Assembly (NCBI GenBank): GCA_964606885.1
Contig: CAZSHB010000001.1
Coordinates: 72,924 to 136,923 of the forward strand
Direction of reading: 5' to 3'
Source: CAZSHB01 sp964606885
GTDB taxonomy: Bacteria > Babelota > Babeliae > Babelales > CAIQNR01
Length of the DNA: 64,000 nucleotides
Both the position numbers and the translations under genes were made by a program. The notes below the pieces were generated by a model. It made no database searches. It saw nothing but the letters and a program-made list of their open reading frames with translations, and was not told the DNA's origin. This document shows, piece after piece, positions 54,101 to 62,569 of this stretch (positions are counted from its first letter, which is position 1; each line of letters starts with the position of its first letter).

Positions 54101-56158
54101 CGCTTCTGGCCCTGATTCCATAGGCGCTATTTCTTTTTGCTTCGATTGTTCTGCAAAATCAGAATGCTTTTTAATCTTCTCAAAAAGTAACGCCATACGT
54201 ACTGTTTCTTTTTGCCATTCGGGGAATTCTGCAAGTAATGCGTCATACTGTGGTTGTCTACATGGAAAAGCTTCTGTATTTAAGCCACATGCACGTAGAG
54301 TAAGTAATATCTGTGCTAACTGATATTCAGACGATGCTTCACCACCCAAAGCAACTACTTGTTCCCATAATTTTTTATCACCTGCTATACAACCTTGTAA
54401 TAACAATACTCTTTGTGAGTGCGGTGAAACAACGCCTGCATTTTTAGTTGCCTTAGCATGCAGCTTTGCTACAAAGCCTGCACAGTCACCCGACTCATAC
54501 AAACTATTGAACTCATCAGATAGTTGCTTTGCTTTATCGTTATTACCCTGCACAGGCGACACCGGAGACATGAGTACAGGCGCAGATTCTTGCTGCGCAA
54601 CTATTACAGAAGCTTGTTGTTGTACAGGTACTGATTGTGTTGATGATGCTACAGGCAAATTTTTTTCTTGTAGCTTTCCTTGTTCTTTTTTCTTTTGTTC
54701 TGCACGCGCTTTTTCTTTTGCAGCAGCTGCAGCATCAACTTTTGCTTGTTTAGCCTTTTGTTGTTCTAACAACTTTGCGTCTTTTTCTTCTTGAACCTTT
54801 TTAGCCGCTAGCGCATCAGCTTTTGCTTTTTCAGCGGCTTTTCTTATCTGTTCTTCTTTTTTTTCTTTTTCTTCTCTTTGTCTTTTTTGTGCTGCAGTTT
54901 CTTTTACAACTACTGGTTTTGATACTACAGGTGCTACTTTAGGCGCTTCTTGAACGGTGTCACTTGATACTACTTGAGTATTTGTAGATGATGCTTGAGG
55001 TACTTGATAATTTTTAGGCACCTGAGACGCTTCTTGCAGTGATGGAAAATCACCAAAAGTAATTGTGGTCGCAGTTTTTGTTACAGGTTCTGATACAGAA
55101 ACTTGTTTTTCGGCAGATAATACCACAGTAGGCACTTCTGCTACTACAGATTGCGGCACTATGTTTTCTGATGGTGCTGCTGGCGAAACTACCGTATTAA
55201 CTCCTGGTACAACAGAAACTGGTGCTATTGCTGAAACTACTGATTGCGTTGAACTTTGTAGTGTAAGTTTCTTAAATAAATTATTCACCAACCCATCAAA
55301 TGTTTTTTCGTGTGCTGGAGTAGGCACTTGAACCACTGCTGCTGCATGTGTTGGCTCAGAAGATACTGCTGCTGCTTGAGATAGTACAACTGATTGCTGA
55401 CTTGGACGATGCACTTCAATAGTTTCATCTAATGATATTAGACACTCATCTTTGTATTGAAACAAACCTATTTCATATGCGTATTGTTCTAAAATAGAAT
55501 TCTGCTTGCCACACCCACAATCAATAGACTGTTGAGCAAAATAATAAAAATGGATTGTATTATCACTATACGACACTGCATACACATAAAACGGCTTGCC
55601 ATAACTCATAACCAACATTTCAGTTCCGGTAAAATCTTTTGCATTAGAAAGTCTATCCAATGGCGTTATGTGACAGGTGTATTGCGGATACTGTTCATCA
55701 GTAACCATAATACATAAGGCATCAGGCACTTTTACAATACTTTTTTGCTGACCTTGAGTTAAAAGAACACACACCTGATTATTTTTTACATATCTTGTTT
55801 GCTGCACATCCCATGCATACCATTGTGCTGCCGTAGCAGGATCATACTCATATTCACTATACTCTAAAGATTGCACTACAGGTGGTTGTACATAAGAAGG
55901 CATACCTGGTTGCTGCTGTGGATAACCGTAATACAAAGGTTGTTGTTGCATAGATTGTGGAACAACAGGAGCAGCATAAGCAGGTTGCTGCATTATAGAA
56001 TATGGCTGCTGACCATACTGATAGTACCCTGCCTGAGCACCTGGTAAAGCCTGTTGCCCATAACTACCACGTTGACTATGATGACCACGTCCTGATGCAC
56101 AACACATACCAACATCTGCTAATACAAACAACACACCAACTAACCACATACACAGCAT
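51188..56158 (-). CDS. Giant secreted protein with Gln-rich head, coiled coil and a tandem 220-residue repeat
   Basis: A 1656-residue exported protein (signal peptide about 1-22). Residues about 25-95 are Gln/Tyr/Pro-rich; about 420-500 is a highly charged Lys/Glu/Ala coiled coil. Two related blocks follow about 220 residues apart, near residues 780 and 1001, both beginning with LMRxxMxxLFASxSLD and each including a long helical stretch ending in AAxVxAxxxG. Two poly-Ser stretches occur at about 1366 and 1460. The C-terminal third is helical. No enzyme motif was seen. GAGGG precedes the ATG. It might be a surface or injected scaffold protein; that is inference. It is the longest gene in the window. 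Confidence 0.82.
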   Translation of the reverse strand: MLCMWLVGVLFVLADVGMCCASGRGHHSQRGSYGQQALPGAQAGYYQYGQQPYSIMQQPAYAAPVVPQSMQQQPLYYGYPQQQPGMPSYVQPPVVQSLEYSEYEYDPATAAQWYAWDVQQTRYVKNNQVCVLLTQGQQKSIVKVPDALCIMVTDEQYPQYTCHITPLDRLSNAKDFTGTEMLVMSYGKPFYVYAVSYSDNTIHFYYFAQQSIDCGCGKQNSILEQYAYEIGLFQYKDECLISLDETIEVHRPSQQSVVLSQAAAVSSEPTHAAAVVQVPTPAHEKTFDGLVNNLFKKLTLQSSTQSVVSAIAPVSVVPGVNTVVSPAAPSENIVPQSVVAEVPTVVLSAEKQVSVSEPVTKTATTITFGDFPSLQEASQVPKNYQVPQASSTNTQVVSSDTVQEAPKVAPVVSKPVVVKETAAQKRQREEKEKKEEQIRKAAEKAKADALAAKKVQEEKDAKLLEQQKAKQAKVDAAAAAKEKARAEQKKKEQGKLQEKNLPVASSTQSVPVQQQASVIVAQQESAPVLMSPVSPVQGNNDKAKQLSDEFNSLYESGDCAGFVAKLHAKATKNAGVVSPHSQRVLLLQGCIAGDKKLWEQVVALGGEASSEYQLAQILLTLRACGLNTEAFPCRQPQYDALLAEFPEWQKETVRMALLFEKIKKHSDFAEQSKQKEIAPMESGPEAWKVQFGTFCRRFNTTLQDIQRVAEKEQRVKERAAQEAARKQRNQEEYQSEQAKIASEIDTVVDAVQAQGIDVDVDNDESLDSVIAQIVNSNLVLMRQTMGELFASCSLDIAKRPYQVDKIAKKLLAAYEQQTKTQQKPAVTSHDFNMLRGVLLDNEAVFAGAKCEDELLLVRMKRATESERLGMVTKELQRVWRDSSKNIRIYKDFLKCTVAFLQRRLNPQDCSEESGLRNAAGNINKQRLTLDQLLEKVRGVGPSLAATVAAQIGHQSAQGRAQSTQAQKIAFSLEMLKNTQVITSIDDVDACIPGIISSDYELMREMMLQLFASGSLDSQERKAQTVELIEKIKKAYKESEKQPTVKKDVFEAVIEQVTACETRFTESMLLTMESMSNAECVASCIQERDKAWAQFEAAGAKPVDKLYAYFLTYVVQSLCIRFNLKEDEQVIKIDRLDLTGENAGSILAAKVVKAVAAHLGAESPSKRPTPDNKNVQRGVAGVIQKLTHTSAYGNPISLLDNSILHLMNSRPVDQNLVSALVVLVCARPCDTLTLLHTMDHFDALLNKYPMDITQESVGKRIGILNWVLLSISAYLQSSETSQRLSPDHREVLKSIWDKIEFEQKTIQRLLLSILTHECVDRKQAMKAIQSARDGIGAEQGLVPTQKKRLLEICDLCNKALLGKREFQVDSSDSSSSAVSSSSSSSSVMASTAPYRSIVSLSPRIERVDLTDLDDGDHEAITARIREVIQAIEQETGLKKPFVITDENNSQYFLLDYSEPSSSSSSSATAAVQSDKKASKEDKIVAAQRELLQRLPLDEIPGAINLITVLDDSHVTSMTEAILNPHMLPVGDTQGMYKHMMDTLGLLIAKEKDNLFSRRNCLRLIKTTAREYIDRQASGITPGQKEFLDYVYRCIKMECEIMERLADVKSGNGKEKITKEIENIEFGINHPGNQMVQSQQERILKMCNDRKTSLLKKK

Positions 56159-56355
56159 AATTAAAACCCTCTACACCCACTGACTATTACCATACTATTT
56201 TTCAAAAGAACGGGTAGAATAACGTATACTACCCACTTTTACCAAATTTTTTTGTACACATAGTATCTGTTACTTCAGAGCGTTGACGCAACAACTAACA
56301 ACACGTAGCATTACCTTACACTCTTTACCATCTAACTGATGCCAAGGTTATTAGT

Positions 56356-57555
56356 ATGAATTATAAAAAAGACTTTCCATTTTTTACTACACACAAAGAT
56401 CTTACCTATCTTGACTCTGCTGCAACGTCACAAAAACCACAGACTGTCATCCAAGCACTCATTGATTGGTACACACAATACAACGCTAATGCACAGCGGG
56501 GTATTTACGACCTTGCAGAACAAGCAACAGAAAAAATCGAAGCTGTACGTACACAAGTTGCACAATTTATTAACGCACACAGCAAAGAAGAAATTATCTT
56601 TACCAGTGGTACTACTGATAGTAGTAACAAAGTTGCACTCTTATGGGCAGATCATAATCTTCATGCAGGTGACGAATTGGTTATAACGCAGCTTGAACAT
56701 CATGCAAACTTTGTCCCGTGGCAACAGCTTGCACATAAGAAAAACCTCAAACTCGTTATCATTCCAGTACTTCCCGATGGAACACTTCCGTACAATACAC
56801 TCGATACTTACTTTTCCCACAAAACAAAATTTTGTGCTTTTGCACACGTATCAAATGCAGTAGGCACCTACCATGATGTTACAACACTAATAAAAACTGC
56901 AAAAAAATATGGTGCCCGTGTTCTTATTGATGGCGCACAAGCAGTTGGATACATGCCCGTAGACGTACAAGCATTAGGAGCAGATTTTTATATGTTTTCG
57001 GGGCACAAAATGCTCGGCCCAACTGGTATTGGTATTTTATACGCACGCCGCAGTGCGCTTGAAGAAATGGAACCTGCTCTGTTTGGCGGTAGCGCAGTTT
57101 ATAGTGTTGATGAAAGTAGTACCAGCTTTGCACAAGCACCCTACAAATTTGAACCTGGTACGTTGCCCCTTGCAGACATTTGGGGACTTAGTGCTGCTAT
57201 GACCTATCTCACCTCTGTTGGACTCCCTACCATACAAGCACACTGTTCTGCACTGACCAAACAAGCACTTACAGGCTTACAACAACTACCCAACATCACC
57301 ATTCTTGGCCCTGTAAAACAGTTACAGCACAAGGGACACTTGATCAGCTTTGTACCGCACACAATCCACGCACATGATATTGCAGCACTCTTAAATTCGT
57401 ACAACATTGCCGTACGCGCAGGTCATCAATGTGCACAACCGCTTGGCGCTGCGCTTGGTTATAATTCTTCTGTACGATTATCGTTTCATATTTATACTAC
57501 GCCCGACGATATCAGCCGAGTGCTGATTGCCCTTAAGGAGATTTTAGGCTCATAA
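56356..57555 (+). CDS. sufS: Cysteine desulfurase SufS
   Basis: A 399-residue PLP enzyme that takes sulfur from cysteine for Fe-S cluster assembly. The PLP lysine is K218 in SGHKMLGPTG and the active cysteine is C359 in RAGHQCAQPL, both as in group II (SufS/CsdA) desulfurases. YLDSAATSQKP is the usual N-terminal signature. A partner scaffold, sufU, is at 59377, separated by two unrelated genes. Together they form a reduced SUF-type system. Confidence 0.96.
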   Translation: MNYKKDFPFFTTHKDLTYLDSAATSQKPQTVIQALIDWYTQYNANAQRGIYDLAEQATEKIEAVRTQVAQFINAHSKEEIIFTSGTTDSSNKVALLWADHNLHAGDELVITQLEHHANFVPWQQLAHKKNLKLVIIPVLPDGTLPYNTLDTYFSHKTKFCAFAHVSNAVGTYHDVTTLIKTAKKYGARVLIDGAQAVGYMPVDVQALGADFYMFSGHKMLGPTGIGILYARRSALEEMEPALFGGSAVYSVDESSTSFAQAPYKFEPGTLPLADIWGLSAAMTYLTSVGLPTIQAHCSALTKQALTGLQQLPNITILGPVKQLQHKGHLISFVPHTIHAHDIAALLNSYNIAVRAGHQCAQPLGAALGYNSSVRLSFHIYTTPDDISRVLIALKEILGS

Positions 57556-57571
57556 CTATCAGGAGCATAGT

Positions 57572-58537
57572 ATGAAGACATTGCACACATTACTGCTTTG
57601 TACACTCATGCTTATTCCACAGGCCTCAACACACACCGCATCTCTTGCCACCACACTTGCACACGATTGTATCGACACCTTAAAAACAGGTGTCCCTATT
57701 GCTCTTTCTTCTGCCATTTTATGGCACATTTTTTACCGCATTCCACACCATTGGCCAGATGTCAGCCAACCAACTGCCGATTTTATTCGCACTACCTGGA
57801 AAGCTCAAGGGTTAAAAGATGCAGACCAGGTACTTTTAAAACGTATCCCTGACGATTCTTTTATGGCAAAAGTGGTTGTATATACCCAAGAACTACCAGG
57901 CGCTCTTGTCGTTGGATTACCCTTTATTAAACGTGTAGAAAAACTTTTAGAACAACAAGAACAGATACGCCAAAGATTAACAGAAAGCATTAATGCTACT
58001 ACGCAAAAACAGTTACACGCAGAATATGAACTACTTGAACAAGAACTTGATGAATGTCGATTTGTCTGCGGACATGAACGAGTACACCAAGAACGTCATC
58101 ATGCTTATAAACTACTGTTTGCTCAATGTTGCGCGCCTTTTTTGGTTTATATGACCTTTAAACAAGCAGCACAATTGTTAAGAAATTATAATCTGTTACC
58201 GTTTATTGCCGCCTACCTTGAATGGGAAACCTGCAGATCGGCTGCACAAATTGGTATCTTATGGATGATAGCGCATCTCTATGAACAACAAGCAGATCTG
58301 CATGCATCGACCGATCCGCGCGTTATTAAAGCAGGCATAAAACTTTTTAAAAGGGCTCAACAACAAAAGGTCCCAGAAATGGGACCCGTTGGTTACCGTG
58401 TTAAACTCATGTCATGGGTTCTTAAGTATACGCACCCTGTGTTACAAGAGCGCATCTGGTATCTAAGTTTAGCCCTTAAAAAACTTAATCAGCCCTTAGA
58501 AAGCAGCACTGAACTTGGTGCCTGCGTGCCACCATGA
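57572..58537 (+). CDS. Exported M48-like zinc metallopeptidase
   Basis: A 321-residue protein with a signal peptide and two hydrophobic segments (about 184-203 and 225-237). HERVH at 168-172 is an HExxH zinc motif, and E238 in YEQQADLHA fits the third ligand of M48 peptidases, where ExxxAD follows the second membrane segment. Order and spacing match the M48 (HtpX/Oma1-like) group. AGGAG precedes the ATG. Its 3' end overlaps the convergent gene 58496-59305 by 42 bases. The match is to a motif and topology, so subfamily is uncertain. Confidence 0.68.
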   Translation: MKTLHTLLLCTLMLIPQASTHTASLATTLAHDCIDTLKTGVPIALSSAILWHIFYRIPHHWPDVSQPTADFIRTTWKAQGLKDADQVLLKRIPDDSFMAKVVVYTQELPGALVVGLPFIKRVEKLLEQQEQIRQRLTESINATTQKQLHAEYELLEQELDECRFVCGHERVHQERHHAYKLLFAQCCAPFLVYMTFKQAAQLLRNYNLLPFIAAYLEWETCRSAAQIGILWMIAHLYEQQADLHASTDPRVIKAGIKLFKRAQQQKVPEMGPVGYRVKLMSWVLKYTHPVLQERIWYLSLALKKLNQPLESSTELGACVPP

Positions 58538-59305
58538 TGTTCTTATTTTTGTTACTGGTTTACCAAAAATATTATTCGATTTAGTAATCAACTTTTTAAG
58601 TTCTTTTGCTCTAGCAGTTTTTGCTGCATCTGATGATTCTGCACTGAGCTGTATAACTGTTTGCAACGTATCTTCTAAGCCCTTAATGCGATCTACCATG
58701 CCTGCACATTCTATATATAAGTGGCTTACTGTTTGAGCAAGTACTTGTTCATTTGATGATTGTTTTACCAACTGTTGCATCAACGGTAACATCTTTTGAA
58801 TCTGTAACTGTGCTTGAGCTAGTTTTGCTTCTTGTTCAGTTTGGTTAATTTGCAAATGATTAATAATGTTTTGCCATTCAGAAATTTGCGCGGCAAGTTT
58901 TTTAATGGTGCCTTTAAAACTCACAATCACACCCATCTCATGCCCCATATAACTGTATGCGCCTATACCAGTTACGCAAACACCTAACCCAAATAAAATA
59001 GCCTCTAGCAAAAACGATGTGCTGCGTGTTTGTACACTTGGAGCAACCGTTGCTACCACTGGTTGCACAACCGGCTTACCATACAGCGTGGTCACTGCGC
59101 CAGCTGCTACTGCTGCTATAACTTCTGGTTTTACTAATAAGGTTCTTTTTTTAGGGGCAGAGTTCTCTAAATTAGAGAGCAACTCAAAACAGGTGACCTT
59201 TTTTTCTACTGACACTGGTTTTTCTGCTGATGCTTTTTTATCTACTACTAAAAAACCGGAGCAGCTACTTACAATACTTAGTAAAATACATAAACTCTTT
59301 TTCAT
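58496..59305 (-). CDS. Secreted membrane-associated coiled-coil protein
   Basis: A 269-residue protein with a signal peptide (MKKSLCILLSIVSSCSGF), a hydrophobic segment (FLLEAILFGLGVCVTGIGAYSYM) and a C-terminal coiled coil rich in Gln, Leu and Lys (AAQISEWQNIINHLQI...). The start is chosen for AAAGGAG; the frame extends 49 codons further. It overlaps the M48-like gene's 3' end by 42 bases. No enzymatic motif is visible. It might span the envelope or bundle with a partner. Confidence 0.7.
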   Translation of the reverse strand: MKKSLCILLSIVSSCSGFLVVDKKASAEKPVSVEKKVTCFELLSNLENSAPKKRTLLVKPEVIAAVAAGAVTTLYGKPVVQPVVATVAPSVQTRSTSFLLEAILFGLGVCVTGIGAYSYMGHEMGVIVSFKGTIKKLAAQISEWQNIINHLQINQTEQEAKLAQAQLQIQKMLPLMQQLVKQSSNEQVLAQTVSHLYIECAGMVDRIKGLEDTLQTVIQLSAESSDAAKTARAKELKKLITKSNNIFGKPVTKIRTSWWHAGTKFSAAF

Positions 59306-59376
59306 ACACGCTCCTTTAGGATACGACTTATACATACTATCGAACACACTGTAAGCAGCGAAAAATAGGAAAAACA

Positions 59377-59760
59377 ATGGATTTAAAAAAATTATACCAA
59401 GAACGACTCCTTGATCATTACAACCATCCTCGACATAAAACCGTTCTTGCACGGACCGATTTTTCTTCTGGTGTTTTTAATCCTTCGTGTGGCGATGCAG
59501 TGACTCTTGAAGGTACCATTACCAACAACATTTTAACGCACGCACGTTTTACTGCTCAAGGGTGTGTCATAAGTTGTGCTGCAGCATCCTTATTATTAGA
59601 AGCGTGTGTTGATAAAAATCTTACCGAAATTGAAAGTCTTACTCCCGCCTATATGCAAGAGCTGGTTGCCATCCCACTCGGGCCCACCCGTTTGCGTTGC
59701 GCGCTCCTTGCCCTTGAAGCGCTCCATAACGGTCTTGCTACGTATCGTAAAAGTGTTTAA
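59377..59760 (+). CDS. sufU: Fe-S cluster scaffold SufU
   Basis: A 127-residue IscU/SufU-family scaffold. Cluster or zinc ligands are C38 in NPSCGD (with D40), C63 in AQGCVISC and C108 in RLRCALLAL. It lies 1.8 kb after sufS and two bases before nurA, with which it is probably co-transcribed. The family takes sulfur from a desulfurase and assembles clusters. Cysteines are all present, so it should be functional. Confidence 0.92.
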   Translation: MDLKKLYQERLLDHYNHPRHKTVLARTDFSSGVFNPSCGDAVTLEGTITNNILTHARFTAQGCVISCAAASLLLEACVDKNLTEIESLTPAYMQELVAIPLGPTRLRCALLALEALHNGLATYRKSV

Positions 59761-59762
59761 GC

Positions 59763-60878
59763 ATGCTTGATCGAACCAAAGTTGCCAAAGCATTACGCGA
59801 TAAAAGCGCACAACTTTTTTTTGATTGCTCCCAAGAATTGGCCGACGCACAAACCACATGGACCCGTATGTGCCAAGACCCACTCACCCTTGCACATGTA
59901 CAGGCGCGCCCCCAACTCCATCTAGCAACCTGGTCAGGGCCACTTGATGCAACACAACAGATTACTACATGGAACAAACCGTATAATCTGGTATCAACAG
60001 ACGGTTCCCAAATTTATCCTGACAAACACCAAGGAACCAGCTGCTTTTTAATTAATATCGGTTCGGTCTCTTTTGCGTACAGCGACACGTGTTCACAAAG
60101 TTGGTTTGACGCAGAACCCTTTGTCTTTGTTGACCACGATTTTAACCTTGAAGGTCCCACCATCATTGATATTGTCAACGGCAAACGGGAAGAGTTTGAA
60201 CTTGCTCTAGGGCTAGAAAAATCTATTACACTCCAAACAACACATCCGGGAGTTCCGTTACTTTTTATGTTTGATGGCTCGCTTGTGTTTTGGCACTTAG
60301 AAAATAAAGATGAATTATTAAAAGAGTATTTTATTACCGCATACAACAAAACGCTGCTTGGGTTTTATCAAGCACAAATACCCGTTATTGGGTATATCAG
60401 CCTTTCTAAAAGCAAAGACCTTATTAATCTGTTACGTGCGTATACCAAACAGTTTACCAGCATAGACACCAAACAGTTTCCGCATCTTGTTGATGCACAC
60501 TTATTATCGTTTTTTTTACAACCGGGCATGGTATCAACCATATTTACCGTAGAATCTATTAATCATCATGATTATCCATCTGACGTACGCCCCTGCTTTA
60601 TGTATTACAACACGGGTACTGAGTTTGTGCGCCTTGAATTCCCTTGGTATGTGGCCAACAATAAACAGATGCTGGCAACTACCCTTTCGTTAGTTGCTGA
60701 CCAAGTAAACAAAGGCAATGGCTACCCCATCAGTACTGCCGAAGCACACCATCAAGCAGTAGTCCAAGGACCTGATAGAGATTTTTTTTATTACCTGATA
60801 GATACCATAGGTATAAGCCATAACCGACATGTTCAACCATCTGAAAAAAGTATTAAAAAAAGAAAGATGACCGTATAA
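59763..60878 (+). CDS. nurA: NurA-domain nuclease
   Basis: A 371-residue protein with the NurA domain: D80 in VSTDGSQIYP and D171 in FMFDGSLVFW are the predicted metal-binding aspartates. NurA is a 5'-3' nuclease that works with the HerA helicase in end resection in archaea and some bacteria. No herA is visible in the window. It begins two bases after sufU. Its last 20 codons or so recur 0.8 kb downstream (61619-61680). Confidence 0.88.
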   Translation: MLDRTKVAKALRDKSAQLFFDCSQELADAQTTWTRMCQDPLTLAHVQARPQLHLATWSGPLDATQQITTWNKPYNLVSTDGSQIYPDKHQGTSCFLINIGSVSFAYSDTCSQSWFDAEPFVFVDHDFNLEGPTIIDIVNGKREEFELALGLEKSITLQTTHPGVPLLFMFDGSLVFWHLENKDELLKEYFITAYNKTLLGFYQAQIPVIGYISLSKSKDLINLLRAYTKQFTSIDTKQFPHLVDAHLLSFFLQPGMVSTIFTVESINHHDYPSDVRPCFMYYNTGTEFVRLEFPWYVANNKQMLATTLSLVADQVNKGNGYPISTAEAHHQAVVQGPDRDFFYYLIDTIGISHNRHVQPSEKSIKKRKMTV

Positions 60879-60956
60879 AAAATATTTTTTCTTAAACTCT
60901 TTACCAGTTTTAAAAAACAGATATTTTCGATACCCCCTTTTAATAAAGGATTTTTA

Positions 60957-61445
60957 ATGAAAAAACAGCCCATCTTACTAACACTTTTACTCTCTAGCAT
61001 GATTGCGCAAGCATCCGAATCTCCAAAACCTCCTAAAGAATATCCTGACACCCCAATTCCACTACGCAGAGCATCTCGCACAAAAAGAATGGTCAAAAAA
61101 CGTCCAACAGGAGTTATAGCTGGAGAACACGAACTGCCTATTATTACTACGGGTATAACTAATATGAATGCGTTACAACAAGAACAAGCCGCTCAAGCAG
61201 AAAAAGCTGTCCCCAACAGCGCAATAGTTGTAAAAATATGCTTTCCACCATCAAAAGGTCCACTACGTGCAGCAGAGCTAGAAAGATACAAAGAACGAGA
61301 AGCAGAAGATCGCAAAGAAGCAGAAGAGCTGGGATTAACGTTTGATTATAATCCCTCAAAAAAATCATCTGCAGCACTCGCTCTTGCAGCTCAACCAAAA
61401 ACTCCTCCTGCTTATCATAACACTCCAGCTGAAGACGGAATATAA
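60957..61445 (+). CDS. Small secreted protein, lineage-specific
   Basis: A 162-residue protein with a signal peptide (MKKQPILLTLLLSSMIAQASE). The mature chain is polar with a basic Arg/Lys patch (RRASRTKRMVKKRP), an acidic helix (ERYKEREAEDRKEAEELG) and an Ala/Pro tail. AAAGGA stands seven bases before the ATG. It is the first of a row of small secreted genes (61 kb to the window end). No domain was recognised. Confidence 0.7.
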   Translation: MKKQPILLTLLLSSMIAQASESPKPPKEYPDTPIPLRRASRTKRMVKKRPTGVIAGEHELPIITTGITNMNALQQEQAAQAEKAVPNSAIVVKICFPPSKGPLRAAELERYKEREAEDRKEAEELGLTFDYNPSKKSSAALALAAQPKTPPAYHNTPAEDGI

Positions 61446-61475
61446 AACCACAATCCCCTTTACCGGAGACCTCGT

Positions 61476-61589
61476 ATGAAACGTTTACTCTCAATCAGAC
61501 TATTACTTTCAGAAATAACAACGTAAGCATCTGATAACAACAAACAAAGAATTGCAAACGCATTATCAAGTCAATCATCAACTGAATAA
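61476..61589 (+). pseudogene. Decayed copy of the 62570-63235 secreted-protein gene
   Basis: ATG AAA CGT TTA CTC TCA begins as in the gene at 62570 and continues in the same order (leader, then GCA-x-GAT, later GCAAACGCATT and TCATCAACTGA), but TAA at 61524-61526 stands where the intact copy has CAA, and a second TAA lies at 61587-61589. About 100 bases are left; most of the gene is gone. It still has a GGAG ribosome site. Confidence 0.78.
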
Positions 61590-61618
61590 GCACGAGGTTC
61601 CTTTCTGTTTTTGCAAGT

Positions 61619-61680
61619 AGGTATAAGCCATAACCGATATACACAAACATCAGAAAAAAATATTAAAAAAAAGAAAGATA
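61619..61680 (+). repeat. Duplicated 3' end of nurA
   Basis: This stretch matches the end of nurA (60809-60868) with scattered differences. In translation, GISHNR-x2-Q-x-SEK-x-IKK is kept, so the copy was once coding or is a young duplicate. It lies just before the ATG of the peptide gene 61686-61853. Confidence 0.72.
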
Positions 61681-61685
61681 ACGAT

Positions 61686-61853
61686 ATGAAAAAATTACTT
61701 TTGTGTGCCGCTCTTGTAACAGCATGTTCAACACATCACTCAGCAAAAGCTCTCACACTTACTGAAGTTGCCGTTATCTATTTATTAATTAAAGCATGGT
61801 ATGGCAAAGATTGTTGCTCTTGCTGCTGCAAACACAAAAAAACATCTGCTTAG
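61686..61853 (+). CDS. Small secreted cysteine-rich peptide
   Basis: A 55-residue protein with a signal peptide (MKKLLLCAALVTACSTHHSAKA). The remaining part holds a cysteine-dense block (DCCSCCCKHKK), which could bind metal or crosslink. GAAAGA stands close before the ATG and derives from the duplicated nurA tail, whose frame runs on into this gene. The upstream in-frame ATG at 61611 would add a 25-residue basic extension and lacks a signal peptide, so the shorter form is preferred. Function unknown. Confidence 0.6.
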   Translation: MKKLLLCAALVTACSTHHSAKALTLTEVAVIYLLIKAWYGKDCCSCCCKHKKTSA

Positions 61854-61953
61854 AGCTCAAAAAAATAATTAGTGGTAAAACTCTTTACGTTACAAAAAAG
61901 GCCATGCTACATCCAGGGAGATTCTTAACACCCCTTTATATAAAGGATCTCCG

Positions 61954-62541
61954 ATGAACAAACACCTTTTCTCAGTAACACTTCTTGTTTCAGCTTTCAA
62001 TACATATGCATCAGACGCTCCTGCATCTCCTGCAGCCGACGACTCAGCATCAGCAATCGAATCTTCTATCAATGCTGAATCAGTACTAGCAACTGCTGGC
62101 GTTCCATATACTGACAGCCCTCGAACAAGACGCAAACGCCATAATGCCGTGAAACCCAAAACTGCTGCCAGACATTGGCATGCCGACGATGAAGCAATCA
62201 TACAAAATCCGTTTGCAGAAAAAGACGAAGAAGGCACAACTGGTAGCAGCACAGCAAGCAGTGGCCACACATCACCAGCACCGCAAGCAGTAAACCTTGG
62301 ATTTGCAGCAGCAAGCTCTGACTCTGCAACAGCTGATGACACAGTAGTAACAGCAGCAGAAGCTCTAGCAGCAGCTAGCACAAGCGCACTACCAGCAGAT
62401 GCAGCATTGACCCCAGAATTTGTAGATAAATTTCAAACATTATTAACAGCTGCACACGAACACACCACCACCCCTGCTGATGACGAAATTGATCTAGATG
62501 CGCACGATGCACAAGATCCAAAGACAGAAAAAGTTGACTAA
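61954..62541 (+). CDS. Small secreted Ala/Ser/Asp-rich protein
   Basis: A 195-residue protein with a signal peptide (MNKHLFSVTLLVSAFNTYA). The mature chain is rich in Ala, Ser, Thr and Asp with one basic patch (SPRTRRKRHNAVKPK) and an acidic tail. LTPEFVDKFQTLLTAAHEH resembles a helical segment of the following family members only loosely. GGATCT precedes the ATG. It is in the row of small secreted genes at the window end. Function unknown. Confidence 0.7.
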   Translation: MNKHLFSVTLLVSAFNTYASDAPASPAADDSASAIESSINAESVLATAGVPYTDSPRTRRKRHNAVKPKTAARHWHADDEAIIQNPFAEKDEEGTTGSSTASSGHTSPAPQAVNLGFAAASSDSATADDTVVTAAEALAAASTSALPADAALTPEFVDKFQTLLTAAHEHTTTPADDEIDLDAHDAQDPKTEKVD

Positions 62542-62569
62542 TTATACGCTCTATTTTTTGGAGATACCT

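Noticed and set aside
61686..61853. CaaX-like ending on the Cys-rich peptide
   Set aside because: The cysteines are ten or more residues from the end (KHKKTSA follows), so it is not a CaaX box.
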